From assembly GCF_013373865.1 (NCBI RefSeq), contig NC_050474.1, positions 11,868,886 through 11,932,885 on the forward strand: a DNA stretch of 64,000 nucleotides, in the 5' to 3' direction. Positions within the stretch are counted from its first letter, which is position 1. The number at the start of each line of letters is the position of its first letter. Shown piece by piece: positions 31,947 through 43,412 of the stretch. The position numbers and the translations under genes are program-made. Under the pieces are notes generated by a model. That model made no database searches and had not been told where the DNA came from. It was given only the letters and a program-made list of their open reading frames with translations. This DNA is from Monomorium pharaonis (lineage: Eukaryota > Arthropoda > Insecta > Hymenoptera > Formicidae).

Positions 31947-33171
31947 TATACAGGGTGTCCCAACGCATGTGGACCACCACTCGTAAAAAGGTAGAAGGGA
32001 TCGAGATGAACATACAGGTCCAATATTTTCTTGGGTTAGGTTTACAAATAATCGAGATATCAATTTTTTTAATTGTGCGAATGAGAGCGCGCCGCGGCGC
32101 GCCGTAGGAAGAGCCGAGCCGCTCGAACCGTAGCGCGGCCCACTGTGTGAAGCATTGGCTGCCGGCGGCGGGGAGAAGGAGGAGAAGCGGCGCCGCTGCC
32201 TGTGCTTCGCCGCCCTCACGTCCCGCAGCACCGCGTCTAGACTCGCATCAATGGCCGCTCTCGCCTCCCACCGCACCGCGCCTAGACTCGCGTCGTTACG
32301 CACATTCGCAATTACTTGACAAAATTATTTAGCAAAGATAGGGACAAATTAAAACCGTAATAAACTTTTGTGATTGAGAAAGTCAAAAGAAAGAAAGGGA
32401 TGGAAACTTATAGAATCTTCAAATAATCTAATTTCTATCGTAATTGTGAATATAGTAAACTAATGATAGTTTTCGGTACATTAACGATATATTCTTTCTT
32501 TTTCTTAAATATCTTATTTACAGTATCATACAACTCGAACTTTGTTTCTTGTCGAATTGTATCGTACTGTTAAATCCTTGATGAAAACATTGATAAAAAT
32601 TCGTAAATTTATTCGTAAAATCATTATCGTAAATTCACGATTGATTCTCAAATTAATAGTTTTTTTTTTTCATCTATTATAATATTTGCTACATCGAGTT
32701 CTCTCATCGTTATCTTTTTTCTCTTACACGATATATTCATAAATATTTCTTCATATTTAATCAAAATGATGCAACAATGGAACAAACTTTTTTAACAGAA
32801 AATGCGAGAACGATAGAAAATAATATCATTTCTTTAAATTTGTTCCTTTTGATTTAGAGATGGATTATAAAATAAAAATCAATTAGATTTTCGTGTTGCT
32901 ATTTTAAATAAATCACTGAAAATCTATCGTAATTAATAATCCAATTAAAGATAGCAGAAACTCTAAGTTTTCTATCGTCATGAAAGAAAACTTACAAGGG
33001 GACCTTACGGGTCATGGATCACCGATTTTTTTTATACTTATAAGATTTGAAGATCAGTACCCGGACTTCAATTTCCTAAAGCAGTACGATGCGCTTCTCA
33101 AAAATACTCGAGAAAATCGATTTTGAAGATTTCCGATATCTGTAAGTACAGAAAATTTTAACCTATTGTCA

Positions 33172-33248
33172 GAGCCGCTCGTAGCCGAGCGCACAGAGCT
33201 CTAGTTTCGTAAGCGCGGAGTCGCTGGTTCGATTCTCGCTCTGGCCTC
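33172..33248 (+). ncRNA. tRNA-like sequence, left copy
   Basis: AGAGCCGCTCGTAGCCGAGCGCA resembles an acceptor plus D-arm (box A). GGTTCGATTCTCGCTCTGG is a good TPsiC arm (box B GGTTCGATTC), closing with GAGAGC/GCTCTGG-type pairing. The anticodon arm is irregular, so it is probably a tRNA-derived Pol III promoter rather than a functional tRNA. Confidence 0.55.
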
Positions 33249-33747
33249 AATTTTTTTTTCATAAGTTAATAAAGTTTTTTTTTTAATCCTATATCTTAAC
33301 ATTTATCAAATTGAAATGCTAATTAATTATTAAATATTTATTCGTTATTTTTTAAATAAAAATTAAATTGGCTCATGTAATACTGACGAGTAATGTCAAA
33401 TGTATTTATTATTAATATATTTTATAACATACATGAATTAATAACTCATAAAAATTAAATAACCATTTTTATAAAAATTATTTTTGTTTTTTATATTATT
33501 TTTGTATTTACTCGTAATCTCTTAAAAAGTATTTCATTTTCTTTAATGTTTTCCATTTTTTGTACCAAATTTTAATTTATTATAAATATTCGCATTTTCA
33601 ATCAAGTAGTAATTAAAAATAAAAAGATGTTAATTTTTATTTAAAAAATAACGAATAAATATTTAATAATTAATTAGCATTTCAATTTGATAAATGTTAA
33701 GATATAGGATTAAAAAAAAAACTTTATTAACTTATGAAAAAAAAATT

Positions 33748-33826
33748 GAGGCCAGAGCGAGAATCGAACCAGCGACTCCGCGCTTACGAAACTAGAGCTC
33801 TGTGCGCTCGGCTACGAGCGGCTCTG
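33748..33826 (-). ncRNA. tRNA-like sequence, mirrored copy
   Basis: Reverse complement of the left copy with the same box A and box B, in the right arm of the palindrome. Confidence 0.55.
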
Positions 33827-35168
33827 ACAATAGGTTAAAATTTTCTGTACTTACAGATATCGGAAATCTTCAAAACCGATTTTCTCGAGTATTTTTGAGA
33901 AGCGCATCGTACTGCTTTAGGAAATTGAAGTCCGGGTACTGATCTTCAAATCCTATAAGTATAAAAAAAATCGGTGTTCCATGACCCGTAAGGTCCCCTT
34001 GTTAGAGTTGTATTGACAATACGTGATATTGAACGTTAATCTCTAAGCATAATTATCGTAGAAGACGCATCGCCCCTAATCTATTGTTGCACGCGTACTG
34101 CACGCGTCGCCCGGCCGCGCGAGTCAGCTGGTTGCTATAGAGAAGAACGTTGTCGTATTGCTGTTTATGTCGGTTCTCGAGCTGTCGAGCTCGTGTATCG
34201 GAGTGTTTTGAATAAATTCCGTTTTTTTTTTAAGAAAATGTGCTATCCTATTTCGTGTACACCAATCACTGTTGCTCACTTATCTAATTGATTTCTATTT
34301 CATAATTCATCGCTTCTCTAAATCAAAAAGAACAAATTTAAAGAAATGATATCTTCTATCGTTCTAGCATTTCCTGTTGGGAAAGTTCTATCCATTTTTG
34401 CATCATTTTGATTAAATATGAAGAAATATTAATGAATATATCGTGTAACAGAAAAAATATAACGATGAGAGAACTCGATGTAGCAAATATTATAATAGAC
34501 GAAAAAAAAACTATTAATTTGAGAATCAATCGTGAATTTACGATAATGATTTGACGAATAAATTTATGAATTTTTATCAATGTTTTCATCAAGGATTTAA
34601 CAGTACGATACAATTCGATAAGAAACAAAATTCGAGTTGTATGATACTGTAAATAAGATATTTAGGAAAAAGAAAGAATATATCGTCAATGTACCGAAAA
34701 CTATCATTAATTTACTATATTCACAATTACGATAGAAATTAGATTATTTTAAGATTCCATAAGTTTCCATCGCTTTCTCTCTTTCGACTTTCTCAATCAC
34801 AAAAGTTTATTACGGTTTTAATTTGTCCCTAAATAATTTTGTCAAGTAATTGCAAATGTGCGTAACGACGCGAGTCTAGACGCGGTGCTGCGGGACGTGA
34901 GGGCGGCGAAGCACAGGCAGCGGCGCCGCTTCTCCTCCTCCCCGCCGCCGGCAGCCAATGCTTCACACAGTGGGCCGCGCTACGGCTCGAGCGGCTTGGC
35001 TCTTCCTACGGCGCGCCGCGGCGCGCTCTCATTCGCACAATTGAAAAAATTGATATCTCGATTATTTGTAAACCTAATCCAAGAAAATATTAGACCTGTA
35101 TGTTCATCTCGATCCCTTCTACCTTTTTACGAATGGTGGTCCACATGCGTTGGGACACCCTGTATATA

Positions 35169-35741
35169 CGAGTGGATATTATTTGCCCACATTCGAAATG
35201 GCCACGTGTAAATTTGACCACGTTTGAAATGGCCACGTTCGAAATGGCCACATTCGAAACGGCCACGTTCGGAATGGCCACGTGAAATATTGCACGGATT
35301 TCACTTTGCCCACGTTCGAAACGGCCACGTCCGAAACGGCCACGTCCGAAATGGCCACGTTCGGAACGGCCATGTTTGGAAAGATTTTCTTCTTGTTTGC
35401 GTGGAAAGTTGCAAACCCGTGTAGTGCAGAGAATGCTTTTCGCTAACACCCCCCCCCACACACACACGGGGGGGGGGTGCAAAGAAAGCTCTCGGGCCCC
35501 CCTCCCGCACCCACCCCGTCTAAGTCGCCAACCCATGTGCATTGTACTGGAAATTATGTAAAACATACGTGGCCATTTCGAACGTGGCCGTTCCGCACGT
35601 GGCCGTTCCGCACGTGGCCGTTCCGCACGTGGCCGTTCCGCACGTGGCCGTTTCGAACGTGGACAAATTGAACTCCGTGCAATATTTCTCGTGGCTATTT
35701 CGAACGTGGTCATCCCGAACGTGGCCATTTCGGACGCTCTC
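35169..35741. mobile_element. Palindromic YGNNCAC-array element, copy 3
   Basis: A perfect 8-bp duplication TGTATATA lies on both sides; the element landed at the end of the CAGGGTGTCCC element. Arms are ~15-nt units GTTCGAAATGGCCAC, with TGGCCAC, TGCCCAC and TGACCAC variants. The shared core lies at 35,407-35,534 in the opposite orientation to copies 1 and 2. Ends CGAGTGG / GACGCTCTC. Confidence 0.9.
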
Positions 35742-36060
35742 TGTATATACATATTAAAATGTATAACAATATGTTACAAAGTAACGTTATGTTTTAAATC
35801 AATCTATAACACCTAATTTTTTTTAGATAAAATTATATACATTAGTCAATAACAATAATTTAATATTTTCAGACTAGAATTTACATTAAAAGGGTATTTT
35901 AACAGTCATACATGCATTTCTTTATCCCTGTAATGCATGTGATACTTTATAGTTACCGTATTATGAAATTCATATGATATGTAGACTTTTTAATGTTATA
36001 TGTTACGCGTTATTTACACGTAGATTATTTAATTAATATATGCTTTTATTTATAAACAGA
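35742..36060. other. AT-rich upstream flank of the DUF4806 gene
   Basis: No gene seen. The final ...TTATAAACAG is a plausible splice acceptor for the coding region that follows. Confidence 0.4.
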
Positions 36061-36943
36061 GAAACAAAAGCAAATGAAGCGGCCGAAAAGAATAATTTTC
36101 AAATCAATCCGATACCAGACAACATCTTCGGATGAAGATCCAATCCAGAAAAGATGTACTTTACCAACATTGATAAAGACTTGCACGACATCAGAACATT
36201 CCTGGAAGATGACAATCAAAATTACGATTCACTCATAAATATACATATACAACAATATCCAGCGCTAAGCACACATGCACACATTCAGCCGCAGAACATT
36301 GAATCATACACAATCAACCCAACATATACACAAGTACTTGCTGGCCCTTCTGCCACACAAGTAATACATGAATTAGTTTCATCTAGTCAGACACACAATT
36401 ACACACAACACAGACAAATAATACATAACAAAAAAACACTCACACAATTGAGAAACAACCCAACAGGAGCAAACTCCTGCGTCCAACTATGGCCAACACA
36501 AGATGGTTACGAGCAAAATCGTTGTGACACAAATAAAGAAATAATGGTTGATATACAAATTTATAACCTGAAAGAAGAGACAATAAATATGTTGAAATAA
36601 TATATGTTTTACTTGTACAACTATTATTATACGAGAATCTGACCTTTTCATTGCAATAAGTTTTATAATAGACCAAAATTCTGTAATTGTCTTCATCATT
36701 TTCGTCTGTTTTAAAACTTAAACTTATTGACATAAAAGGTAATGTGACACATTTTGTTAGTCATAATATTACATCTCCTCCCCCTCTATATATAACTTTT
36801 CTATATAATATAACATAATGTTATATCATATATGTAGATTATATAGAGAGAAGAGAAAGGAGAAGTTAACAAGAGAATCGCAAAGGTGTTCTTGAAAATT
36901 AATTCTCTCACACACATGCATATACATACATACATACATATAT

Positions 36944-37116
<173 letters not shown>

Positions 37117-37509
37117 TACACATACATTCAGTACACATATCTAAATATTATATAAACGCCTAACTCGTATAGAGGCTGAACTCAAGTATTAGATATATCG
37201 TATATTACTGTAATATCTTTGCTTCGTACTAATTTTATATTTCCTTTGCAGAAGAATGAATGGTATCTTGGAAAAGGTATTAAAATGTGTACAAGATAGC
37301 CAGACTTACATACAAAAGCCAAACAGCCTCCCAATGACCTCTTTGGCTCAGATGGATGCCTTTGAAAATTTGAACGAGAATGATTATTCCAACGTCGTAA
37401 GTAGAAAGAAATTCTGTGTGTGTTTGAAAGTCAAAAGGCGTTTAGTTAGTTTTTTTTATAAAAGTCTATTTTTATGAATAGAATGACTCAGGACTTTTTG
37501 AATGTCAAG

Positions 37510-37655
37510 CCGATATTCATAATGGATTCTTATATTTAAGACCGTGTTAAGTATAGTCTTAAGATGTCATAAGTCAATCACAGAGTCGTATTAACGTCTT
37601 AAGACATTGCTTAAGACGGTCTTAAAATACGAACGTGAATACCGGTCTTAAACTC
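37510..37655. mobile_element. MITE with CGGTATTCA-type ends
   Basis: Left end CCGATATTCATAATGGATTCTTATATTTAAGAC is mirrored by GTCTTAAAATACGAACGTGAATACCGG on the right. CTTAAGAC motifs repeat inside. A related partial copy lies at 59,648-59,797. Confidence 0.75.
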
Positions 37656-38744
37656 ATTGCAGTTATACTCCATTTCGAATTAATATATACAATATTTTCT
37701 TCGCATTATTTTAATGACAAATTTTCTGAACAGGAGACGAAAAATACAGACAATCTGTCATTGTAAAACAATGCATAAAGAAGAATGTGGGACATCCTGT
37801 CAATTATAATATAACATTTTTCTGCTGTTACGTCCGGCAGACTCCACGATTTCCCTTCGTCAGAGAAACAAATAATTTACAAAAGAAATTATGTTTCAAC
37901 GGTCTCCGATAACTTTTTTTATGCACGATGACAAACATGGATGGACGAAACGATCAAGTTGATAATTTCGACTCCTTTTGAATATCGAGTCAACAAATAA
38001 TAAATTCTGAACGTGAAAATACAAAAAGGTTTCACGTTTCCTCATAAAAAATGGACAATAAAAAATCCAAACTTTAGCAAAATAAATAACCGTTTTCTCC
38101 ATCTGCAAATCTTAACGTAGCACATCTAGCACAATAAAGAACTATTTATCTTTTAAACCCAAAGGGAAGATAACCTACGCGATAGGTCGCATCCCTTCGC
38201 TAAAATTAAAGGAATGTGGGAGGAAACAGAGACACTTTCGACTCAACGTATGATTGGTCAAAAAGGAAAAACTATTTTTCCAATAAAAAACGTAGAGTTC
38301 ACCACCACACAATCCCGAAAAAGAGTCCTACCAATTAGAATATTTGAACCACCTACATCTGGATCCTCCTCCTGTAAGACTCTGTATATATAATATCAAA
38401 TCTTGAAGAGAACGTTCGTTAGTAATAATAGTCAGTAATAATCAGTTGGTCATGAGTTGTCAGTAGTTAGTTAGTTGTGAGTTCAGTTACGTTTAGGTTT
38501 AGAGTTTTAGAGTTACGTTTTTAGAGTTAGTTAGTAGGTAATCATGTAGAATCAGTGCGCAAATAAACTTTAGTGCCGTTCCATCCGGTCAAAAAATCCC
38601 TTCGATTCCAACAGATTTATTCGAGAACCAGTAATGAGTAAGTCCCACAATCACAATTTCGTTGTTTTTTTGTTACTCATCTACTCCCTTCCGTTTTAAT
38701 TTTTTAAGACACGTTCCTATTATTTTATAAATAATTTCCCACTT

Positions 38745-38985
38745 AGTGTTCCTTGACCCTCCTCTCCAACTACCACCTTCGAAGAACAAAGTGTTTCTCG
38801 ACCCTCCTCTCCAGCTATCATCTTTGAAGAACTTAGTGTTCCTCGACCTTCCTCTCCTCCTACCCCCTTCGAAGAACTTAGTGTTCCTCGACCTTCCTCT
38901 CCTCCTACCCCCTTCGAAGAACTTAGTGTTCTTCGACCTTCCTCTCCTCCTACCCCCTTCGAATAATTTAGTGTTCCTCGATTTT
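38745..38985 (+). repeat. ~54-bp tandem repeat in the LTR
   Basis: Four to five copies of GAAGAACTTAGTGTTCCTCGACC + TTCCTCTCCTCCTACCCCCTTC. In one plus frame each unit encodes PFEELSVPRPSSPPT, so it may be coding in an ancestral element. I cannot assign it. Confidence 0.85.
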
Positions 38986-39529
38986 TCTTTTTGCCTCCAA
39001 TTACTGAAGAACATGAACACGTTCCTTAGATATTCCCAACATATTCTTTTTCTAGTTCACCTCCTCCTTCTTCAAGTTACTCTCCTATAAGTTCCCCTGA
39101 ATCCGAAGACATTCCACTCCCACTCTCTCCCGCGCTATGCTTTATCCTCTTATGACTCCAAGCATCTCTGTTTTCTCCATCTAACCATTTAATAAACCCT
39201 TCGTCTATTTCTTTGCTCTGCGTTTACCGTTAATACTGTAGAATTAAAAAACAAAAATCTCTTTGTTTCCCTGTCTCCGCCCACTACATACTTATTTAAT
39301 ATTTGTACAACAATATTCATACTCACTATGCGTCTTAAATTTAATTATACCGTTATTACAAAATTGTTAAATCACGACTTCAGCGCTTATTTGTATTTTT
39401 TTTTATTTTAATTTTTATTTGTTATTAAAATAAATACTTTTGTTAATTTTATGTGAAACTTTATCATTTATTTTAATTAATAACGACCTCGCCTATCCCG
39501 AACAAAGACTGCATCTACAGTGCGATTCT

Positions 39530-39644
39530 GTAACTCGTTAAGAGGTATCGGTATCGTTATACAGTTGTTACGCAGATATTTTATATGGTAAAAAAGCTGC
39601 GCAACGACAGTATAACGAAACCGATACCTCTTAACGAGTTACAG
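39530..39644. mobile_element. Small MITE
   Basis: TTCTGTAACTCGTTAAGAGG...CGTTATAC and GTATAACG...CCTCTTAACGAGTTACAGAA are near-perfect inverted repeats of about 37 bp. Confidence 0.88.
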
Positions 39645-40443
39645 AATAGGCCTACTGGTCCGATTCCAAGTTAAAACGATTCAATTCGTTGACTCGAAAC
39701 TTGGACCGACGGATGTACAACTCGAAACGGGTTATAGCGGCCCTATCGGCACGTTGACCTATATTTTTGAGACATAAAAAGTGCGTTCGACCCGAGGCAC
39801 CTACCCTCTCTTAATCTGTGTGCCTACGGGAATTCTACACGTTTTGTTACGTTCTTCCCTGCCTTACCTGTTCTCCCTAAAATATCCTTCCTACCAAATA
39901 AAGAGTTAAATCCTATAAGGCTGGACGTAACACTGCATTAATAGTCCTTTTTTGTTTAGGTGAAATATTTCAGTTACATTAGTGGTTTCAACTTGAAGGA
40001 AGCCGTAAACCAGTGTTTCAAAGAAGATTTCACAGATGCTTTAATTGGCATCCTCTTTTACTTAGTGGGGGGGGGGGGGGACGCGATAATGATGAATGGC
40101 GTAAACGGCCATTGTATAATGCCCGATCTATCACAGCAATTTATGGTAAAATGTTTTTAATTTTAATTTATACCTTGTTCTTCATAACGTCATTATTATA
40201 TTGATAATCTCTTTTTTTATTTCTTTTTCAGAAGCCGTATGTAAGAATAGATATTTTGAAAAACCAACACGCTTAGAATTCCAAACCTGTATGAAAGAGG
40301 CTCTCCGTACATCAAAGGCAAGACATCGAAGTCGAATTCGTGGCCCACGCCACTGCGGAGGAGCTGCAAGAAGAGAGTTACATAGAGATTTTTGGAACGA
40401 CGAGAGAGGATGACAACGATGAAAATGAGGAGTCCAATGATTA

Positions 40444-40870
40444 AAACATTAGTGGTATTACTTTTATATATTATCCTTTGCATTTTTAAGAACAATACAT
40501 ATATATACTATTACATGCGCGTTCGTGGAAATGAATGAAACACTCTCTCTCTTAATAAACAAGCGGTTTTATTCTGAAACAGACAGTACACGTCTTCACG
40601 AGCGCGAGACCGAAATTCAACTCGCAGTTTTATCGGCGTTGTCAAGCCGACGACAGTTGACAACGCTCTTCCCGGAAAAATCAATATATCGATCGGTCAG
40701 AACAGCTGACCGATCAAACAGGCAAGGGCGTAACAATACGTATAGAAAAGTAAACATTCTAGTAATTGAACATGTACCTACATCCAGACACTTATACAAA
40801 TACTTATTAATTTTTCACAAATGCTTTTTTTATTATAATATTAAAATTTAATTGCAATTTCTTTACATAT
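40444..40870. other. No gene recognised
   Basis: Non-repetitive-looking AT-rich DNA. A short ORF (40,525-40,851) has no recognisable domain. Confidence 0.4.
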
Positions 40871-41038
40871 AGGGTCACTGCACCAGTCGCTAAACAGTCA
40901 CTAGTAAATGACTACTTAAGAGAAATATCAAAATAATAACAGTGTAGAATAATAAATTGTAAATTAATTGATATTTTTTAAATCTATTTATTATAAACAT
41001 TTGATTAATATATAATTTCTTATTTAAAAATGTCATTA

Positions 41039-42128
41039 CCCACATAGAAATTGGCATCCAGTGGATGTCCAATGGACGTCCATTAAACCTCCATAGATCC
41101 ATGGGACGTCTATGTCCATGGTAGAAGTCAGATGGACGTCCATTAGAGGTCTAGTAAACTTCCATAATTCCATTGGAGGTTTACCTCCATGGTGGAAGTT
41201 AGATAGACATTCATTAGGGATCCATTAAACATCCATAGCTCCATTGGATGTTTTCTTCCATGGTGGAAGTTAGATAGACGTCTACTACGGATCGACTAAA
41301 CTTCCATAGCTCTATGGAACATTTACTTCCATGATGGAAGTTAGACAGACGTCTATTAAGGATCCATTAAACTTCCATAACTGTATGGAACATTTACTTT
41401 CATAGTAGAAGTCAGATAGACGTCCATTAAGGATTTACTAAACTTCCATAGTTCTATGGAACATTTACTTCCATGATAGAAGTTACCCAACAACACGTTT
41501 GTCAGAATGAAAACAATGAAATTAATAAGTAAATAAATTAATGCTATTTATTTTTTATGTTTTGCAAAATTTAATTGCTTTTATAAAAAATGATTGCGGC
41601 AGTTTATAACATATAGGTATATGTAGACAATAACAAGTATTCATATCGATGAGCCAAATTGGCATAGCAGATAGAATACAAGGTTCGTAATCCTAAGGTC
41701 CCGGATCAAACCTACCAACGGCAAGTAAGAATAAAATAAAATGATATAATTTAAATTTAATTAATTAATAAAAATTTGTCCTAAATTTAGTATGTACTGT
41801 TGATAAAAATAATTTAAAAAAAAAAAGAATTTTTTTTTAAATTTTTATTTCGTCAATCATCTATCGAGGCTCCATGAAGTCTCTATTAATGATCCAAAAC
41901 ATCCGTCAGTGTTCCATCGAGGTTCTGTGAAGCCTCTATTAATAATCCACACAACGTCTAATAGACCTTTTTGACAACGTCTAATGGAGATCTAATAGAC
42001 GTATGCAATGCGGAACTGTGGATTTCTAATGGCTCTATATTGGACGTCTAATGGACGTCCACTGGAAGTTCAAACTTCCATGGCAGACGTCTAATGGACG
42101 TCTATTGGAGGTTTCATTTTTATGTGGG
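41039..42128. mobile_element. TA-element with GGACGTCCATTA subterminal arrays
   Basis: TA|CCCACATAGAAAT and ATTTTTATGTGGG|TA are terminal inverted repeats with TA duplication. About nine units of TGGACGTCCATTAA/TAGACGTCTA...CTTCCATAG fill the left end, and about six the right. The plan parallels the CCCAGGTAGC/TGACGTC elements: CCC ends, TA target, GACGTC-type arrays. Confidence 0.85.
41650..41728 (+). ncRNA. tRNA-like (Pol III promoter) remnant in the element
   Basis: TTGGCATAGCAGATAGAATACAAGG resembles box A and a D-arm. GGTCCCGGATCAAACCTACC resembles a diverged box B arm. Weak but in the same central position as the 5S segment in the related elements. Confidence 0.4.
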
Positions 42129-42393
42129 TATATTAAGTAAAAAAGAGAAATATGTATCTTACTTTACCGAATGTACCTATAATAGAAATTTACTATAAGC
42201 AATTTGGAATATATGCATTAAAAGAATTAAGTTTTATATTAAATACTTGTTATCAAAGAAGTTAAAATCTATTTGTTTAAAATCACATAATTTTAAATGT
42301 TTCATTTATTACTCATGTATTATATTGTATTTATTTATATTTTTTGTGGGTCAAATATTGGTACATTCCGATTTGATTTGTACCAGTAAATAA

Positions 42394-42669
42394 GGGAGCG
42401 TTCTAGATGCGTACAGTAATAAACAGACACAGTAGGCTGAGTGAAACGGACACAGTAACAAACGGACACAGACCAAACGGACACAGTAACAAACGGACAC
42501 AGTAACAAACGGACACAGTAATAAACGGACACAGTAATAAACGGACACAGTAACAAACGGACACAGACCAAATGCGCACGAACTTACCACATGGGTTGCA
42601 ACTTCTCAAGGCATCCTTACCAACGGGGTGGGTGCGGGAGGAGGGCGAAACCCCCCTTGCACCCTCCTG

Positions 42670-42700
<31 letters not shown>

Positions 42701-43103
42701 CATTTTTTGCACCATATGGGTTTGCGACTGTGTTCATTCCGCACTGTGTCCGTTTGTTACTGTGTCCGTTTGTTACTGTGTCCGTTTTTTTACTGTGTCC
42801 ATTTATTACTGTGTCCGTTTGGTCTGTGCGCATTTGATCTGTGTCTATTTGTTACTGTGCCCATTTATTACTGTGTCCGTTTGGTCTGTGCGCATTTGGT
42901 CTGTATCCGTTTGTTACTGTGTCCGTTTGTTACTGCGTCCGTTTATTACTGTGTCCATTTGTTACTGTGTCCGTTTAATACTGTGTCCGTTTATTATTGT
43001 GTCCGTTTGGTCTGTGCGCATTTAATTTGTACGCATTTGGTCTGTGTCCGTTTCACTCAGCCTGCTGTGTCCGTTTATTACTGTGCGCATCTGGGACTCA
43101 CTC
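42394..43103. mobile_element. Palindromic YGNNCAC-array element, copy 4
   Basis: Perfect 8-bp duplication GTAAATAA (42,386-42,393; 43,104-43,111). Ends GGGAGCGTTCTAGATGCG / GCGCATCTGGGACTCACTC. Arms are of the ACGGACACAG/ATGCGCAC type as in copy 1, with the right arm longer than the left, so arrays have expanded unequally. Core near 42,590-42,729. Confidence 0.92.
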
Positions 43104-43412
43104 GTAAATAATGTATCAGTCATTAACTGGTGAAATAAACACGAAACGGATACACCAGTGAATGACTATTTATGGTCGTGTCAACAACAAATTAGAGGTT
43201 ACCTGTTCCTAGTTATTTTAATATTCATGTTGTAAGGTAAATATTAATATTTTCAATTCTTTTTGGACGTTTACAAAATTAATTATTAGTGTTGTAAACT
43301 AGTAAATAAAATGGCAAATTAAAAAGAATTAATTTGTCATAGATAAACAAAGTAAAACTAACCTTCTTTAATCTTCTTGCAGTGTTTATTTATGTTTTAA
43401 CATAATTATTAA

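Larger units (their letters stand above)
32997..34004. repeat. Inner palindrome with mirrored tRNA-like sequences
   Basis: AAGGGGACCTTACGGGTCATGG and CCATGACCCGTAAGGTCCCCTT bound the block. Both arms carry GATTTTCTCGAGTATTTTTGAGAAGCGCATCGTACTGC or its complement, then the tRNA-like motif, then AT-rich DNA. Confidence 0.85.
31948..35168. mobile_element. 3.2-kb near-complete palindromic transposon
   Basis: TATACAGGGTGTCCCAACGCATG... and ...TGCGTTGGGACACCCTGTATA are the ends. The GC-rich outer arms (31,950-32,330 / 34,850-35,166), AT-rich middle arms (32,340-32,990 / 34,250-34,840) and an inner pair (33,000 / 34,000) are all mirrored about a centre near 33,500. Non-coding. A ~160-bp GC-rich insert (34,085-34,245) breaks symmetry on the right. 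Confidence 0.8.
37826..39932 (+). mobile_element. 2.1-kb solo LTR, TSD CTGC
   Basis: Begins TGTTACGTCC and ends GGACGTAACA. It is flanked by CTGC at 37,822-37,825 and 39,933-39,936. Long inverted tips are usual for LTRs with extended TG...CA ends. A TATA-like GTATATATAATATC is near 38,385, and an AATAAA near 39,898. A MITE and a ~54-bp tandem array lie inside. It sits in the DUF4806 intron between exons B and C. Confidence 0.8.

Noticed and set aside
33172..33826. Functional tRNA genes
   Set aside because: Box A and B are good, but the anticodon arm is irregular and the copies are part of a transposon palindrome.
38673..39090. Repeat proteins on both strands at the 54-bp array
   Set aside because: Kept as a repeat only. 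Both strands are open, so coding cannot be decided here.
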